This document shows, piece after piece, positions 37,301 through 46,960 of a stretch of 64,000 nt of DNA. Numbering within the stretch: position 1 is the stretch's first letter; each line of letters opens with the position of its first letter. A program made the translations under genes and the position numbers. The notes under the pieces were generated by a model, which saw only the letters and a list, made by a program, of their open reading frames with translations, was not told where the DNA came from and ran no database searches. This DNA comes from Persicobacter diffluens (GTDB lineage Bacteria; Bacteroidota; Bacteroidia; Cytophagales; Cyclobacteriaceae): assembly GCF_036244895.1 (NCBI RefSeq), contig NZ_BQKE01000005.1:347991-411990 (forward strand), read 5' to 3'.

Positions 37301-40300
37301 ATGATATGCAATAATACTATAGGCCGTAAGTTATTTTTTGTGTTGTTCTTCATAGGGGTGTTTATAGGTTTGGGAGATAGTGTTTTCGCTCAAAAGATGG
37401 TCAGCGGAACCGTGACCGAGAGGGACGGCGCCACTTTGCCAGGGGTAAATATCACGCTAAAATCTAAACCAACTGTCGGCACGGTAACGGATATCGACGG
37501 TAAATTTTCCATTTCTGCCAGCCCGGAGGAGGTGCTTGTTTTTTCTTTCATCGGCTATATGGCCGAGGAGGTAAAAGTTGGAAACCAGTCGGTCATCGAT
37601 GTAACTATGGCCCCCAATGTCAAGGAACTTGAAACGGTAGTGGTTATTGGATATGGGGAACAAAAAGAAAGGGATATCACAGGCTCTATAGGTATGGTTA
37701 AGTCTGAGCAGCTTCAGAAAATCCCTACAGCCAATGCGGCCCAAGCCATGCAGGGACGTATGGCAGGGGTGCAAGTCAGTAATTCCACCACACCCGGAGG
37801 AGGAATTAAAGTGCGAATTCGGGGGGTGGGAACGGTGTCAGGAAAGTCTGATCCTTTATATGTGATTGATGGAGTGCTGACAGATTCCATGTTGAATATT
37901 GACCCGAATGATATTGAATCGTTGAATGTTTTGAAGGATGCGGCCTCTGCGGCTATCTATGGTAACCGTGGTGCTAATGGGGTGGTGATCATTACCACCA
38001 AAAGCGGCAAAAAGGGGAAAGCAAAATTTAATTTCTCCGCCGAATATGGCGTGCAAACGCCTATGAACCTCTATGATGCGATGGATATTGATGAATATAA
38101 GGCCTATGCGGATGAGCTGTTTGTTAAGAATGGGACGATTCGTCAAAATCGTTGGGTAAGAGACGAAAATATTACCACCAATACCCGTTGGGCAGAGGAG
38201 GTTTTTAAGCCAGCGCCAATTTCAAGGTATAATTTCTCCGCTCAGGGTGGGGGAGAGAGTGGCAATTACCGCGTTTCAATGGGATATACCGATCAGCAGG
38301 GAATGCAAATCAATACGGGATACCAGCGATATAACCTGAATGTCAAGTCGGATTTGAAAAGAGGTCGATTCAGAATGGGAGAAACGGTCATGTTTAACTT
38401 GTCGCAACGCCAGCAAACGCCAGAGCAGGGCGATCCTTCAGCGGTGTATCAGATTGCACCCCAAATCCCGGTATACGATGCTGCCAACATTTTAAGCCAT
38501 GGATATGGCGTACCCACTGTGGAAACTACTGGCGCAGTTAATACTGCCAACCCGGTGTACACCATGACCATTAAAGAAAAGGATCAACAATCTGTGGGGA
38601 CGAGTTTAAGCCTGTGGGCAGAGGTCGATATTTTTGAGGGACTGACGTTTAAATCAAATCTTAATGGGTCATTCTCCAGTAGTTTTCAACAAACCAGAAA
38701 TCCAAAAATGGATCAGGGTACCGCCTTGTATGCTTCTGTAAATTCCAGATATGGCGAAAATTATTCGCGGTATTTGGGGCTCTTCTGGGACAATTACCTG
38801 ACGTATAAAAAAACCTTCGCCGATCGTCACGATGTGGTGCTTACCGCAGGTGGTGTTGTGCAAAATGAACAAACATCCTTCACCTTCGCTACCGCAGATG
38901 GCAATCGGGATGGTCTCGAATCAATAGTGGGAGGCAGTAAACAAGTTTACGGCGCTGATAATTTTACGAAAAGAATGTTATCGGGCTTCGCACGTTTTAT
39001 TTATACCTATGATGCCAAATATACCCTCAATGGGTCCATTCGTAGAGATGCCAGCTCCCAATTTAAAGCTGAGAATAGAACAGGTATTTTTAAATCTTTA
39101 TCTGCCGGATGGACGATTTCCGAGGAGGCTTTTTTAAGGGATCATGCGGTAATTAATAATTTGAAATTACGCCTCGGTTATGGTGAAGTGGGTCGTGATT
39201 TAAGTTTGACCGACAGGTTTGTAGCGGCCATGTGGCCCAATATTAACTATCCCTGGGCAGGGGGAGCCGGCAACCCGAATACGACTGCTCATATTGTGGC
39301 AGGATTGCCTGCTGATGATTTACGTTGGGAGACCAGCGAGCAACTTAATTTTGGTATAGATGCCGGCTTATTTGATAACAAGCTAAGATTTACCGGAGAA
39401 ATTTTTCAAAAAACTTCAAGGGATATGATTCTGAGCGTTCAGCAAATGGCCGATATTGGAACTGGTACAGATGTGGATGGGGATTATATAGGTAATGGGT
39501 TAAGGAATGTAGGTTCCATTCAAAATCAAGGGGTGGAGTTGGGACTTAATTATGATAATTTTGAAGGAGCGTTTACTTATTCCATAGGGGGTAATTTCAC
39601 CTATGTGTCCAATAAGGCCTCAGAACTTGTTAAAGTGGATGGTAGAGATACGCCTATTATGTCCGGTGATGGATATCAAAGATTAGAGGTGGATCAAAGT
39701 ATGTGGTATTTCTATGGCTATAAAACAGATGGGCTATATAGTACGGATCAACAGGATGAGGATATTGAGCCTACCGCCCAAGCCGGAGATGTGCGCTTTG
39801 TTGATGTCAGTGGAGATGGTGAAATAAATGATGACGATCGTGTGAATCTCGGGTCTTCCATACCCAAGTATTATTTTGGGCTGAATTTCAGTGCTCAATA
39901 TAAAGGTTTTGACCTGAGTGTTTTATTGGAGGGTAAGGCGGGGTATAAAGTATTTAATGAAAATCTTTACAATTTTACATTAACCAATAAGAAAGAAAAC
40001 AGATTGAAAGAATTGGTGGGGAATACCTGGACGGAGGAGAATCCCAATGCGGAATATCCTACGGTTAATGCCTCTTCTGCCTCCAATAGGTTTTCTGACC
40101 GACATATACAGAATGGTGCTTATTTGAATATACAAAACATTCAATTAGGATATGATTTTCAAAATCTAATTAATTTGGACACCATCACAAGATTGCGTGC
40201 TTATATCGCCATTTCTAATGCCTATATCTTCACTAATTATCAAGGTTATAATCCTGATGTGTGGGATTCGGGATCTTCTTCCGGTGCTTCCATTGAAAAG

Positions 40301-40360
40301 GGTTATAATGCCAGGCCTACGCCACGAGTATATACTGCCGGAGTACAGATGAATTTTTAA
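37301..40360 (+). CDS. susC: SusC/RagA-type TonB-dependent outer-membrane transporter
   Basis: The 1019-residue receptor imports oligosaccharides through the outer membrane with energy from TonB. A signal peptide ends near VFAQ (residue 30). A carboxypeptidase-regulatory-like domain (about 33-115: SGTVTERDGATLPGVNITLK) and the plug (about 120-235: TVVVIGYGEQKERDITGSI, MAGVQVSNSTTPGGGIKVR) precede the 22-strand barrel, which ends in aromatic AGVQMNF. The plug and barrel are complete. The stop overlaps the SusD start (TAATG). It lacks the STN sensor extension, so it does not signal through FecI/FecR-type regulation in the usual way. Confidence 0.97.
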   Translation: MICNNTIGRKLFFVLFFIGVFIGLGDSVFAQKMVSGTVTERDGATLPGVNITLKSKPTVGTVTDIDGKFSISASPEEVLVFSFIGYMAEEVKVGNQSVIDVTMAPNVKELETVVVIGYGEQKERDITGSIGMVKSEQLQKIPTANAAQAMQGRMAGVQVSNSTTPGGGIKVRIRGVGTVSGKSDPLYVIDGVLTDSMLNIDPNDIESLNVLKDAASAAIYGNRGANGVVIITTKSGKKGKAKFNFSAEYGVQTPMNLYDAMDIDEYKAYADELFVKNGTIRQNRWVRDENITTNTRWAEEVFKPAPISRYNFSAQGGGESGNYRVSMGYTDQQGMQINTGYQRYNLNVKSDLKRGRFRMGETVMFNLSQRQQTPEQGDPSAVYQIAPQIPVYDAANILSHGYGVPTVETTGAVNTANPVYTMTIKEKDQQSVGTSLSLWAEVDIFEGLTFKSNLNGSFSSSFQQTRNPKMDQGTALYASVNSRYGENYSRYLGLFWDNYLTYKKTFADRHDVVLTAGGVVQNEQTSFTFATADGNRDGLESIVGGSKQVYGADNFTKRMLSGFARFIYTYDAKYTLNGSIRRDASSQFKAENRTGIFKSLSAGWTISEEAFLRDHAVINNLKLRLGYGEVGRDLSLTDRFVAAMWPNINYPWAGGAGNPNTTAHIVAGLPADDLRWETSEQLNFGIDAGLFDNKLRFTGEIFQKTSRDMILSVQQMADIGTGTDVDGDYIGNGLRNVGSIQNQGVELGLNYDNFEGAFTYSIGGNFTYVSNKASELVKVDGRDTPIMSGDGYQRLEVDQSMWYFYGYKTDGLYSTDQQDEDIEPTAQAGDVRFVDVSGDGEINDDDRVNLGSSIPKYYFGLNFSAQYKGFDLSVLLEGKAGYKVFNENLYNFTLTNKKENRLKELVGNTWTEENPNAEYPTVNASSASNRFSDRHIQNGAYLNIQNIQLGYDFQNLINLDTITRLRAYIAISNAYIFTNYQGYNPDVWDSGSSSGASIEKGYNARPTPRVYTAGVQMNF

Positions 40361-41934
40361 TGAACCGCAATAATTTAAAGGATATGAAAAATCTAAAAAT
40401 ATATTTTTTATTGATATTGGCAGGGGCATTGATCAGTTCCTGTGACGACTTTTTGGATGTTAAAAATAATACTTTGCTCGATCGTGATACGTATTTCCAG
40501 ACAGACCTGGATTTGATGCGCATGCTTTCAGCAAGTTATTCCAATATGGCGGATGTGCGCTTATATGCCAATCATTATTGGAGGCAACGAGCATTATTGA
40601 CCAATGATGTATTTACCATTGAAACAGAAGATGATCTGGCTGGGAATTATAATTTTAATTTTCGTGAAGATAGTAAGGAGCTTCGGGGAATCTGGTCTTC
40701 CTTGTATAAAGGGATACGCCGGGCCAATACCGTCATCAAGGAGCGACCTGAGACCATACAAGATAGCCTCCTGATAAAACGGGCAAAGGCAGAGGCTAAA
40801 TTGCTCAGAGCAAACTATTATTTCACTCTTATTATGCAATGGGATTTTGTTCCTTTCCGTGACGAGCATAATATGGATTTATTTACGGTGCCACAATTCA
40901 CAAGAGAGGAAATACTTGATTTCGTTCAGTTGGAATTAAAGGAGATTATAGCGGAAAAATCATTACCCAATAGTTATAGTGGTAAGGTAAATGAGGAGCA
41001 GGGTAGGGTAACCATGTGGTTTGCCAAAGGCCTTTTGGCAAAATCATATTTATTCTTTGATGAACCCGAGAAAGCGCAGCCTCTGTTCAAAGATATTATT
41101 GAAAATGGTGGTTTTGTGTTGATGCAGAATGCGGAGGATATCATGAATGTAAATAATCGCTTTAGTCCTGAAAATTTGTTCGAAGTGCTTTACGACCACC
41201 AGGTGGGTGGGCCTTTATTTTGGTTTGATGATGGATTAAATGCCTCAGAAGGGACGCAGCGAAATGTGTATCTGGAAGCAATGGTCCAGGATGGTAACGA
41301 TCCGGATAAAATTGGTGGATACCAAAATTTACGCCCCACCGATGATTTAATCAATACCTTTGAACCGGGCGATTTCAGACTTACGGCATTTATCCGGCAA
41401 AAAGGAGATACCCTCTATTATCGAAATCCACGAATTATCGGGGGGGAAGTTGGAGATTATGTAATTTCAACCAGTGATGATCCAGTGATTGCCAAAGGAT
41501 TGACATCGAAGGCCAACAATCCTGCCGGGAATGACGAAAGTTTTCCAGTCATGCGCCTTGCAGATATTTATCTGATGTATGCGGAATCCCTGATTGGCAG
41601 CAATGAGGCCGAAGCCATGCGATACATTGACCTGGTGCGCGATCGTGCTTTTTACAGCCCTATTGATCAGGAAGTAAGACCTCACCTAAGCACTCAGGAA
41701 TTGGTCAATGGGGGTAAATCGCTGATGCAGGTGATTAAGGATGAAAGGCGGAAGGAACTGTGTTTTGAAGGACACCGCTATAATGATTTGCGGCGCTGGG
41801 GAGATTTAAATACCATTGTCTCTAAAATTGACGGGGAGTCCCGATATATTGAAGGCAGGGCTTTCTATCCTGTTCCGCAACAGGAAATTGATAAGAGTGG
41901 AGGGGTGTTGATTCAGTCCCCGAATTATAAATAA
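40360..41934 (+). CDS. susD: SusD/RagB-type glycan-binding lipoprotein
   Basis: The 524-residue surface lipoprotein caps the SusC transporter and binds the glycan. Its lipobox ISSC holds Cys28 (Cys20 from the alternative start 40384, which has AAAGG before it). Tetratricopeptide-like helices include ELRGIWSSLYKGIRRANTVI and LRANYYFTLIMQWDFVPF. The C-terminal block RRKELCFEGHRYNDLRRWGDL is the usual SusD end. The overlap with susC shows coupled translation. The pair gives no substrate by itself. Confidence 0.97.
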   Translation: MNRNNLKDMKNLKIYFLLILAGALISSCDDFLDVKNNTLLDRDTYFQTDLDLMRMLSASYSNMADVRLYANHYWRQRALLTNDVFTIETEDDLAGNYNFNFREDSKELRGIWSSLYKGIRRANTVIKERPETIQDSLLIKRAKAEAKLLRANYYFTLIMQWDFVPFRDEHNMDLFTVPQFTREEILDFVQLELKEIIAEKSLPNSYSGKVNEEQGRVTMWFAKGLLAKSYLFFDEPEKAQPLFKDIIENGGFVLMQNAEDIMNVNNRFSPENLFEVLYDHQVGGPLFWFDDGLNASEGTQRNVYLEAMVQDGNDPDKIGGYQNLRPTDDLINTFEPGDFRLTAFIRQKGDTLYYRNPRIIGGEVGDYVISTSDDPVIAKGLTSKANNPAGNDESFPVMRLADIYLMYAESLIGSNEAEAMRYIDLVRDRAFYSPIDQEVRPHLSTQELVNGGKSLMQVIKDERRKELCFEGHRYNDLRRWGDLNTIVSKIDGESRYIEGRAFYPVPQQEIDKSGGVLIQSPNYK

Positions 41935-41948
41935 ATGATCATTTTTTC

Positions 41949-41978
41949 AAAGGCCCCATTCATCTGTTTGGGGCTTTT
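41949..41978 (+). terminator. Terminator after susD
   Basis: AAAGGCCCC and GGGGCTTTT form a stem around a 12-base loop, with T-rich ends. It separates susCD from the lyase gene. Confidence 0.8.
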
Positions 41979-41985
41979 GCATGCA

Positions 41986-42132
41986 GCGCGTGTTTAAAAT
42001 TTGAAATTTCTAACGAAAATACGGAGTATTGTAAAGCGATATTGGGAGTGTAGCAACCTTATGGTTGAAAAATAATACCCAACCCAATTCAAAATTTCGG
42101 TGGCTGTGGAGGATAGATTTTTAAACATGCTC
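41986..42132. repeat. R1-type inverted-end element (147 bp)
   Basis: GCGCGTGTTTAAAATTT at the left and TTTTTAAACATGCTC at the right are inverted copies. The interior is unlike other R1 copies. It abuts the lyase gene, so codons before 42148 in that frame are repeat DNA. Confidence 0.5.
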
Positions 42133-42147
42133 AAAATAATAGAGACG

Positions 42148-43260
42148 ATGCAAACCATGATTAAGACCCTTTTTTTATGCTTTTTATTCTGTGGATCCCT
42201 GACAGGCTTTTCCGCCAAGCTGAATTTGAAAACCAGCATTCCGCTCACAGAACAGGATTGTAAACAGATTCAAGAATTGCTCAAAAATGATCCTGAAGCT
42301 CGCGTTTTTTTTGACACCATAATTGAAAAAGCCAATACTCACCTCAAGGAAGAACCTGTTCCCCTTGCAGTTATCAATTATGAAGGATTGGTCAGTAGCA
42401 ATCCCGACCGTATTCAGTCGATTAAGCAACTCAAGCAGATGGAAAGTATTCAACAGCTGACCTATGCCTATGCGGGTACGGGCAAATCTAAATACGCCAA
42501 AAAAGCGCTTCAATTATCCTTGGCCTGGATGCAAACTTATGTACCGAATGGCAACCCCATCAATGAAAATAAACTGACGCCCATGCTGACGGCACTTCCG
42601 CTTCTGATGGATTTTGCGAGCCGAAGTGAACAGCAGCTGATCCAAAAATGGTTGGTCGAACTTTCTGATACCTGTATCAAGGCAGGATATGATGGGGAGC
42701 GAGGGAATTGGCGAAGTAAAAGAATTAAAATCATCGCCCTCAGCAGTCAGTTACTTGAAGATCAAAAATATGAGCAATTTGTAGCTAAAGGCGTAGAGGA
42801 TTACATCAACCGTAATTTTTTTGGCGACAGCACCACCATCGACCTGCGCCATCGCGATGCATTGAGTTATCACTGCGGAGGACTCAAACCGATCCTTTCG
42901 ACGCTTTTAGCAATGGGTGAAAACGGCAAGGGCTATTATCCATGGGAAAATCAGAACCAGGGTTCTATTCAAAAATCAGTGGAATTGCTCATTCCTTATA
43001 TGAAGAAAGAGAAAGTCTACCCGCAGTGGAGAAATTCCGAGGTAGCTTTTGATCGGGAACGCTGGGAATCGGGTGATGACTTTTACCGTCCAGGGCGACC
43101 ATGGGATCCCGAAGGTGGATTGGAAGTGATGAAACTGGCGCAATTTTTTGATTATCAACTTAACCAATATGTGAAGATGTATATCAAGGAGAAAAAGCAA
43201 TATGAAAGCATCGAATCGCTTATCATCAAAGCCAGAAGTATGGCCAAGGGTCGATCTTAG
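42148..43260 (+). CDS. Exported alginate_lyase-fold polysaccharide lyase
   Basis: The 370-residue protein has a signal peptide (about 1-25, ending near GFSA) and an (alpha/alpha)-toroid body of the alginate lyase superfamily. Visible blocks are SIQQLTYAYAGTGKSKYAKKALQLSL, LTALPLLMDFASR, the basic/His block DLRHRDALSYHCGG and, near the end, YPQWRNSEVAFDRE. The fold is shared by PL5 and related uronan lyases; the layout resembles family 38 glucuronan lyases, which I cannot confirm. It would cut a uronic-acid polymer by beta-elimination and yield the unsaturated ends removed by GH88. The true start may be 42148 or 42157; earlier codons lie in repeat DNA. Confidence 0.72.
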   Translation: MQTMIKTLFLCFLFCGSLTGFSAKLNLKTSIPLTEQDCKQIQELLKNDPEARVFFDTIIEKANTHLKEEPVPLAVINYEGLVSSNPDRIQSIKQLKQMESIQQLTYAYAGTGKSKYAKKALQLSLAWMQTYVPNGNPINENKLTPMLTALPLLMDFASRSEQQLIQKWLVELSDTCIKAGYDGERGNWRSKRIKIIALSSQLLEDQKYEQFVAKGVEDYINRNFFGDSTTIDLRHRDALSYHCGGLKPILSTLLAMGENGKGYYPWENQNQGSIQKSVELLIPYMKKEKVYPQWRNSEVAFDRERWESGDDFYRPGRPWDPEGGLEVMKLAQFFDYQLNQYVKMYIKEKKQYESIESLIIKARSMAKGRS

Positions 43261-43389
43261 GTGGAAGCTTAATCATTAGATGTGGATAATTAAATGTGGA
43301 GAACTGAATGCAATATTTTTGTATGTAAGTTTACCTAAAACAATAATTTATTTTTTGTTTTATAGGAATAATTAAACGCATTTTTGGTT

Positions 43390-45045
43390 ATGAGAACTTT
43401 AATATCCTTATTTTTTTTGTTGGTGATATCTGCCCCGGTTTTATTGGGGCAACCTTATCATTATCCATCATGGCTTTCTCAGGCGGTATTTTATCAGATA
43501 TACCCTCAGACGTTCAAAGATACCGACGGCGATGGTATTGGTGATCTGCAGGGGATCATCTCCAAACTCGATTATCTGGATTCCCTTGGTGTGAATGCCG
43601 TATGGATCAGCCCTTTTTATGAATCGCCTTTTTGTGATGCGGGTTATGATGTGGCGGATTATTACAAAGTAGCCGAACGGTATGGCACCAATGAAGATGC
43701 TGAAATGTTATTTATTGAAGCCCATAAACGGGGGATCAAAATCATTCTCGATTTTGTGGTCGGCCACACCAGTGAAGAAAGCCCGTGGTTCAAAGCGTCA
43801 TCACAAAACGATCCTAAATATAAAAATTGGTTCATCTGGACCGAAGATAACTGGAACATCCCCAAGGAGTATGCGGGTAAATTCATCATCGGCTATGGAC
43901 CGCGGGAAGGAGCGTTTATGACCAATTATTTTTATTGTCAGCCCAAGCTGAATTATGGCTTCCCCGAGGATCAAATCAAATATGACTGGCAGTTGCCGCT
44001 GGATCATCCTGACGTGATGGCTTTGAAAAATGAGATGAAAAACGTCTTGAAGTTTTGGCTGAAAGCTGGCGCAGACGGATTCCGTGTGGACATGGCGGGC
44101 AGTGCAGGTGCGGATTTTTGGAAAGATGTACGCTCCACTTTTGATCGGGAATATCCTGAAGCATTGTTGATATCCGAATGGGGAGAACCTGCAATGGCGG
44201 TGGAGTCTGGTTTTCATGCCGACTTTATGCACTGGTTCAAGGGCTACGATGATTTGTTTCATAAAAAGTGGTTTCATAAAGATGACCCTACCCAACACAG
44301 TTTTTTTGAGGCAGCAGGTAAAGGAAATATCACCGAGTTTTTACGTTCATTTGAAAGCCAATATGAACGAACAAAAGGCAAAGGATTTATCAGTATTCCC
44401 GTGGATAATCATGACATGGTCCGGGTATGAAATTATGGACGAGATGAGAAGGACCTGGAGATTATCTATGCCTTTCAATTTACCTTCCCCAACATTCCAT
44501 TTGTCTATTATGGTGACGAGATTGGCATGTTTCAGCAAGCCCTTGATGATGAATTGGCTGTTGAAGGTTCCTTCGGCACCCGCTCCGGAAATCGTACCCC
44601 AATGCAATGGGACCAGGGTGAAAATTGGGGATTTTCCACCGCTTCTGCAGATCAATTGTATTTGCCGATGCCAACAGACAAAACGCAGCCATCAGTGGCA
44701 GCCCAACAAAAGCACAAGGAAAGCTTGTTTTACAGGGTAAAAGCGCTGATTGAATTAAGGAAATCGGAGCCCGCCCTTGGTATTGAAGCGGACTACGATA
44801 TTCTTTACGCCAAAAAAGACCAGTACCCGTTGATTTTTACCCGTAAGTTGGATAAGGAAGAAATCCTAGTGGTACTGAATCCCTCTGCTGAAAAACAAAA
44901 GGTGAGTATCGGTATTGAAGCCTCAAGCCGTCCAAAAAGTCTGATGGGTGGAGGCGTAAAGCTAAAAGCCCAAAAGGGACAAACCGTTGTGGAGTGTGAG
45001 GGCAGGTGTTACCAGATTTTTAAGTTAAGGAATGTAGGGATTTAA
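43390..45045 (+). pseudogene. GH13 alpha-glucosidase-type enzyme with in-frame TGA
   Basis: From ATG 43390 a signal peptide (about 20 residues) leads into a GH13 barrel with WLSQAVFYQIYPQTFKDTDG, GFRVDMAG (nucleophile Asp), LISEWGEP (acid/base Glu) and PVDNHDM (transition-state Asp). The frame meets TGA at 44428-44430 after NHDMVRV and continues unshifted through NYGRDEKDLEIIYAF to a normal end at 45045, including the C-terminal beta domain. The stop lies just after the last catalytic motif, so a truncated product would lose about 200 residues and probably be inactive. TGG-to-TGA or CGA-to-TGA would explain it. The IS element is inserted directly at its final TAA. Confidence 0.85.
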
Positions 45046-45048
45046 TTA

Positions 45049-46717
45049 GGGTCTGCTGAAATAGCTCGAATTATCTAAAAACGACTGAAGATCAGCTCAT
45101 TAAATCACATTAAATCTCTTTTAGTGCAAGGGGAAATTTTGTAAATTGTCCTTTAAATAGCCCCAGGGCTCCTTTCCTACTTTTTTAGCTTGCACTATGA
45201 TTAAGCATTCCCCTGATCAACTTGAGATTTCTGATTTTATGGACCCGTATTTGGGTGGCCTTAATCCCAATAATAGATGGATTATTATGGCCAAAGAAAT
45301 TCCTTGGAGTCAATTAAAAAGGATCTATGAACGGAACATGTCCTTCGACAAAGGAGCTAGACCTAAACCAGCGCGTTTAGTGATTGGAGCCTTGATTATC
45401 AAACACAAATATAAGTTGTCTGATAGAGAAACAATTGAACAAATCAAAGAAAGTCCATATCTACAATACTTTGTTGGATTGCATAAATTTCAACATGATC
45501 AGGTATTCGATTCTTCATTATTTCCGACAATTAGAAAGCGTTTGACCATAAAAGACTTTAATGATTTAAGTCACTTACTCCAGAGTCATGACGTTAGTAT
45601 TGATGAGCAAAGCGAACTTCGTGATGAAAAAAATGTAGAAAGTGATACAAAATATAAGAAGCCTGAAATTGAAAACTCGATTTCAGTTGATGCTACTGTA
45701 GCGGTGCAAGAAATTCCTTATCCGACCGACCTGGCTTTGATCAATAAGGCTCGCATTGAATCAGAAAAAATCATCGATATATTATGGGAATTTGTTAAAA
45801 CAGATGCTAAGAAACCTAGAAGCTATCGACAAAAAGCCCAAAAAGAATTTCTAGCGTTGACAAGAAAAAAGAAGAAAGGCGCCGATTTTTGGAGGGCTGC
45901 AAATCGAAAACAACTACAGTATCTTCATCGAAATATAGGGCATATTCATCGTCTATTAGACCAAATTAAGGTAGGTATTCCTTTGAATAAGCGTTTTTTG
46001 AAGCTATTGTATGTTATTCAAGAAGTGTATCGCCAACAAATGGAAATGATTGAAGAGAAGAAAAATACGGTTGGTTTCCGTATTGTAAACTTATATCAAC
46101 CACATATTCGCCCCATCATAAGAGGGAAGTCTGGAGCGAATGTTGAATTTGGAGCTAAAATATCAATATCTATTGACCAAGGCTATTCTTATATTGACCA
46201 TCATGATTTTGAAGCATACTATGAAGGGGAAGAGGAGATTATCAAAAAGCATATTGAAGCACATAAACTACGGCACCCTCACACTAAGCTAAATGGAATT
46301 GTTGGAGACAAAATTTATGGAAATCGAAATGCTAGAGAAGTTTATGATCAAAATGATATAACTTTCGTCGGCTCACCTCTTGGAGCTCCTCCTAAAGATC
46401 CTGAAAAAATTAAAGAGCGGGAAGAGAATAAGGTTATCCATCAAAAATTGAGGAGTCATGTAGAAGGAAAATTTGGACAAACTAAAAGAGGGTATGGATT
46501 GAATAATATTAAGGCACGAAGATCAGACACCACAAATTCTTGGATTGGTGCCATCTTCTTTATTGCTAACCTTGAAAGATTCATGAAAGGAATCTTTTTT
46601 GACCTTTTTTTCATTATTTATGAATATGATTTATGGGCATTAGTAACATCAATAATCGAAGCTGGAATTGGTCAACCAAATTTCAAGAAAAATAAAGAGA
46701 CCTTTTTAAGCAGACCC
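45049..46717 (+). mobile_element. IS5/IS1182-like insertion sequence, copy 1 (1669 bp)
   Basis: The ends are GGGTCTGCTGAAATAG and, in reverse complement, GGGTCTGCTTAAAAAG. TAATTA flanks it at 45043-45048 and 46718-46723, a 6-bp duplication or target site. Aligned against copy 2 (60819-62487) I see no difference over the whole length, so transposition is recent. It inserted exactly at the GH13 stop codon. Confidence 0.92.
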
Positions 46718-46720
46718 TAA
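45197..46720 (+). CDS. IS5/IS1182-like transposase (copy 1)
   Basis: The 507-residue DDE transposase has an N-terminal domain of the DUF772 type (FDKGARPKPARLVIGALIIKHKYKLSDRETIEQI). The catalytic residues are probably D in ISVDATVAVQEIPYPTDLAL (about 166), D in GIVGDKIYGNRNARE (about 371) and E in LRSHVEGKFGQTKRGYG (about 421). A basic helix-rich insert separates the first two. The stop codon TAA is not part of the element: its two T/A bases belong to the TAATTA target, and the last residues LSRP are translated from the terminal inverted repeat. A target lacking a stop in this frame would extend the protein. Confidence 0.95.
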   Translation: MIKHSPDQLEISDFMDPYLGGLNPNNRWIIMAKEIPWSQLKRIYERNMSFDKGARPKPARLVIGALIIKHKYKLSDRETIEQIKESPYLQYFVGLHKFQHDQVFDSSLFPTIRKRLTIKDFNDLSHLLQSHDVSIDEQSELRDEKNVESDTKYKKPEIENSISVDATVAVQEIPYPTDLALINKARIESEKIIDILWEFVKTDAKKPRSYRQKAQKEFLALTRKKKKGADFWRAANRKQLQYLHRNIGHIHRLLDQIKVGIPLNKRFLKLLYVIQEVYRQQMEMIEEKKNTVGFRIVNLYQPHIRPIIRGKSGANVEFGAKISISIDQGYSYIDHHDFEAYYEGEEEIIKKHIEAHKLRHPHTKLNGIVGDKIYGNRNAREVYDQNDITFVGSPLGAPPKDPEKIKEREENKVIHQKLRSHVEGKFGQTKRGYGLNNIKARRSDTTNSWIGAIFFIANLERFMKGIFFDLFFIIYEYDLWALVTSIIEAGIGQPNFKKNKETFLSRP

Positions 46721-46733
46721 TTAAGGTTATTTT

Positions 46734-46839
46734 ATGTAGAGACATTCGGGAGAACGTCTAACGGAATGCTGAATTTTGATAGAATGCATTTGAACGGCAC
46801 AAATAATTGTGTCAGTCGTTCTGCCGAACGTCTCTACAT
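46734..46839. repeat. 106 bp inverted-end repeat
   Basis: ATGTAGAGACATTCGGGAGA at the left and its near reverse complement, ending TCTCTACAT, at the right give a long imperfect stem. It resembles a non-coding MITE-like repeat and lies between the IS and the kinase operon's terminator. Confidence 0.6.
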
Positions 46840-46895
46840 ACATACAAATTCACATTCAACGTAATGGCATCATACACTTCATAAGACAATAAAGA

Positions 46896-46937
46896 AAAGC
46901 CGATACGATGGGATCTACCCAATGTATCGGCTTTTTT
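46896..46937 (-). terminator. Terminator of the PfkB-isomerase-aldolase operon
   Basis: On the minus strand AAAAAGCCGATACA and CGTATCGGCTTTTC form a stem around a loop of about 14 bases. It is strong and lies about 25 bases after the kinase stop; it can also act on the plus strand. Confidence 0.8.
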
Positions 46938-46960
46938 ATTTCAGTAGAATGCAATCTCAA

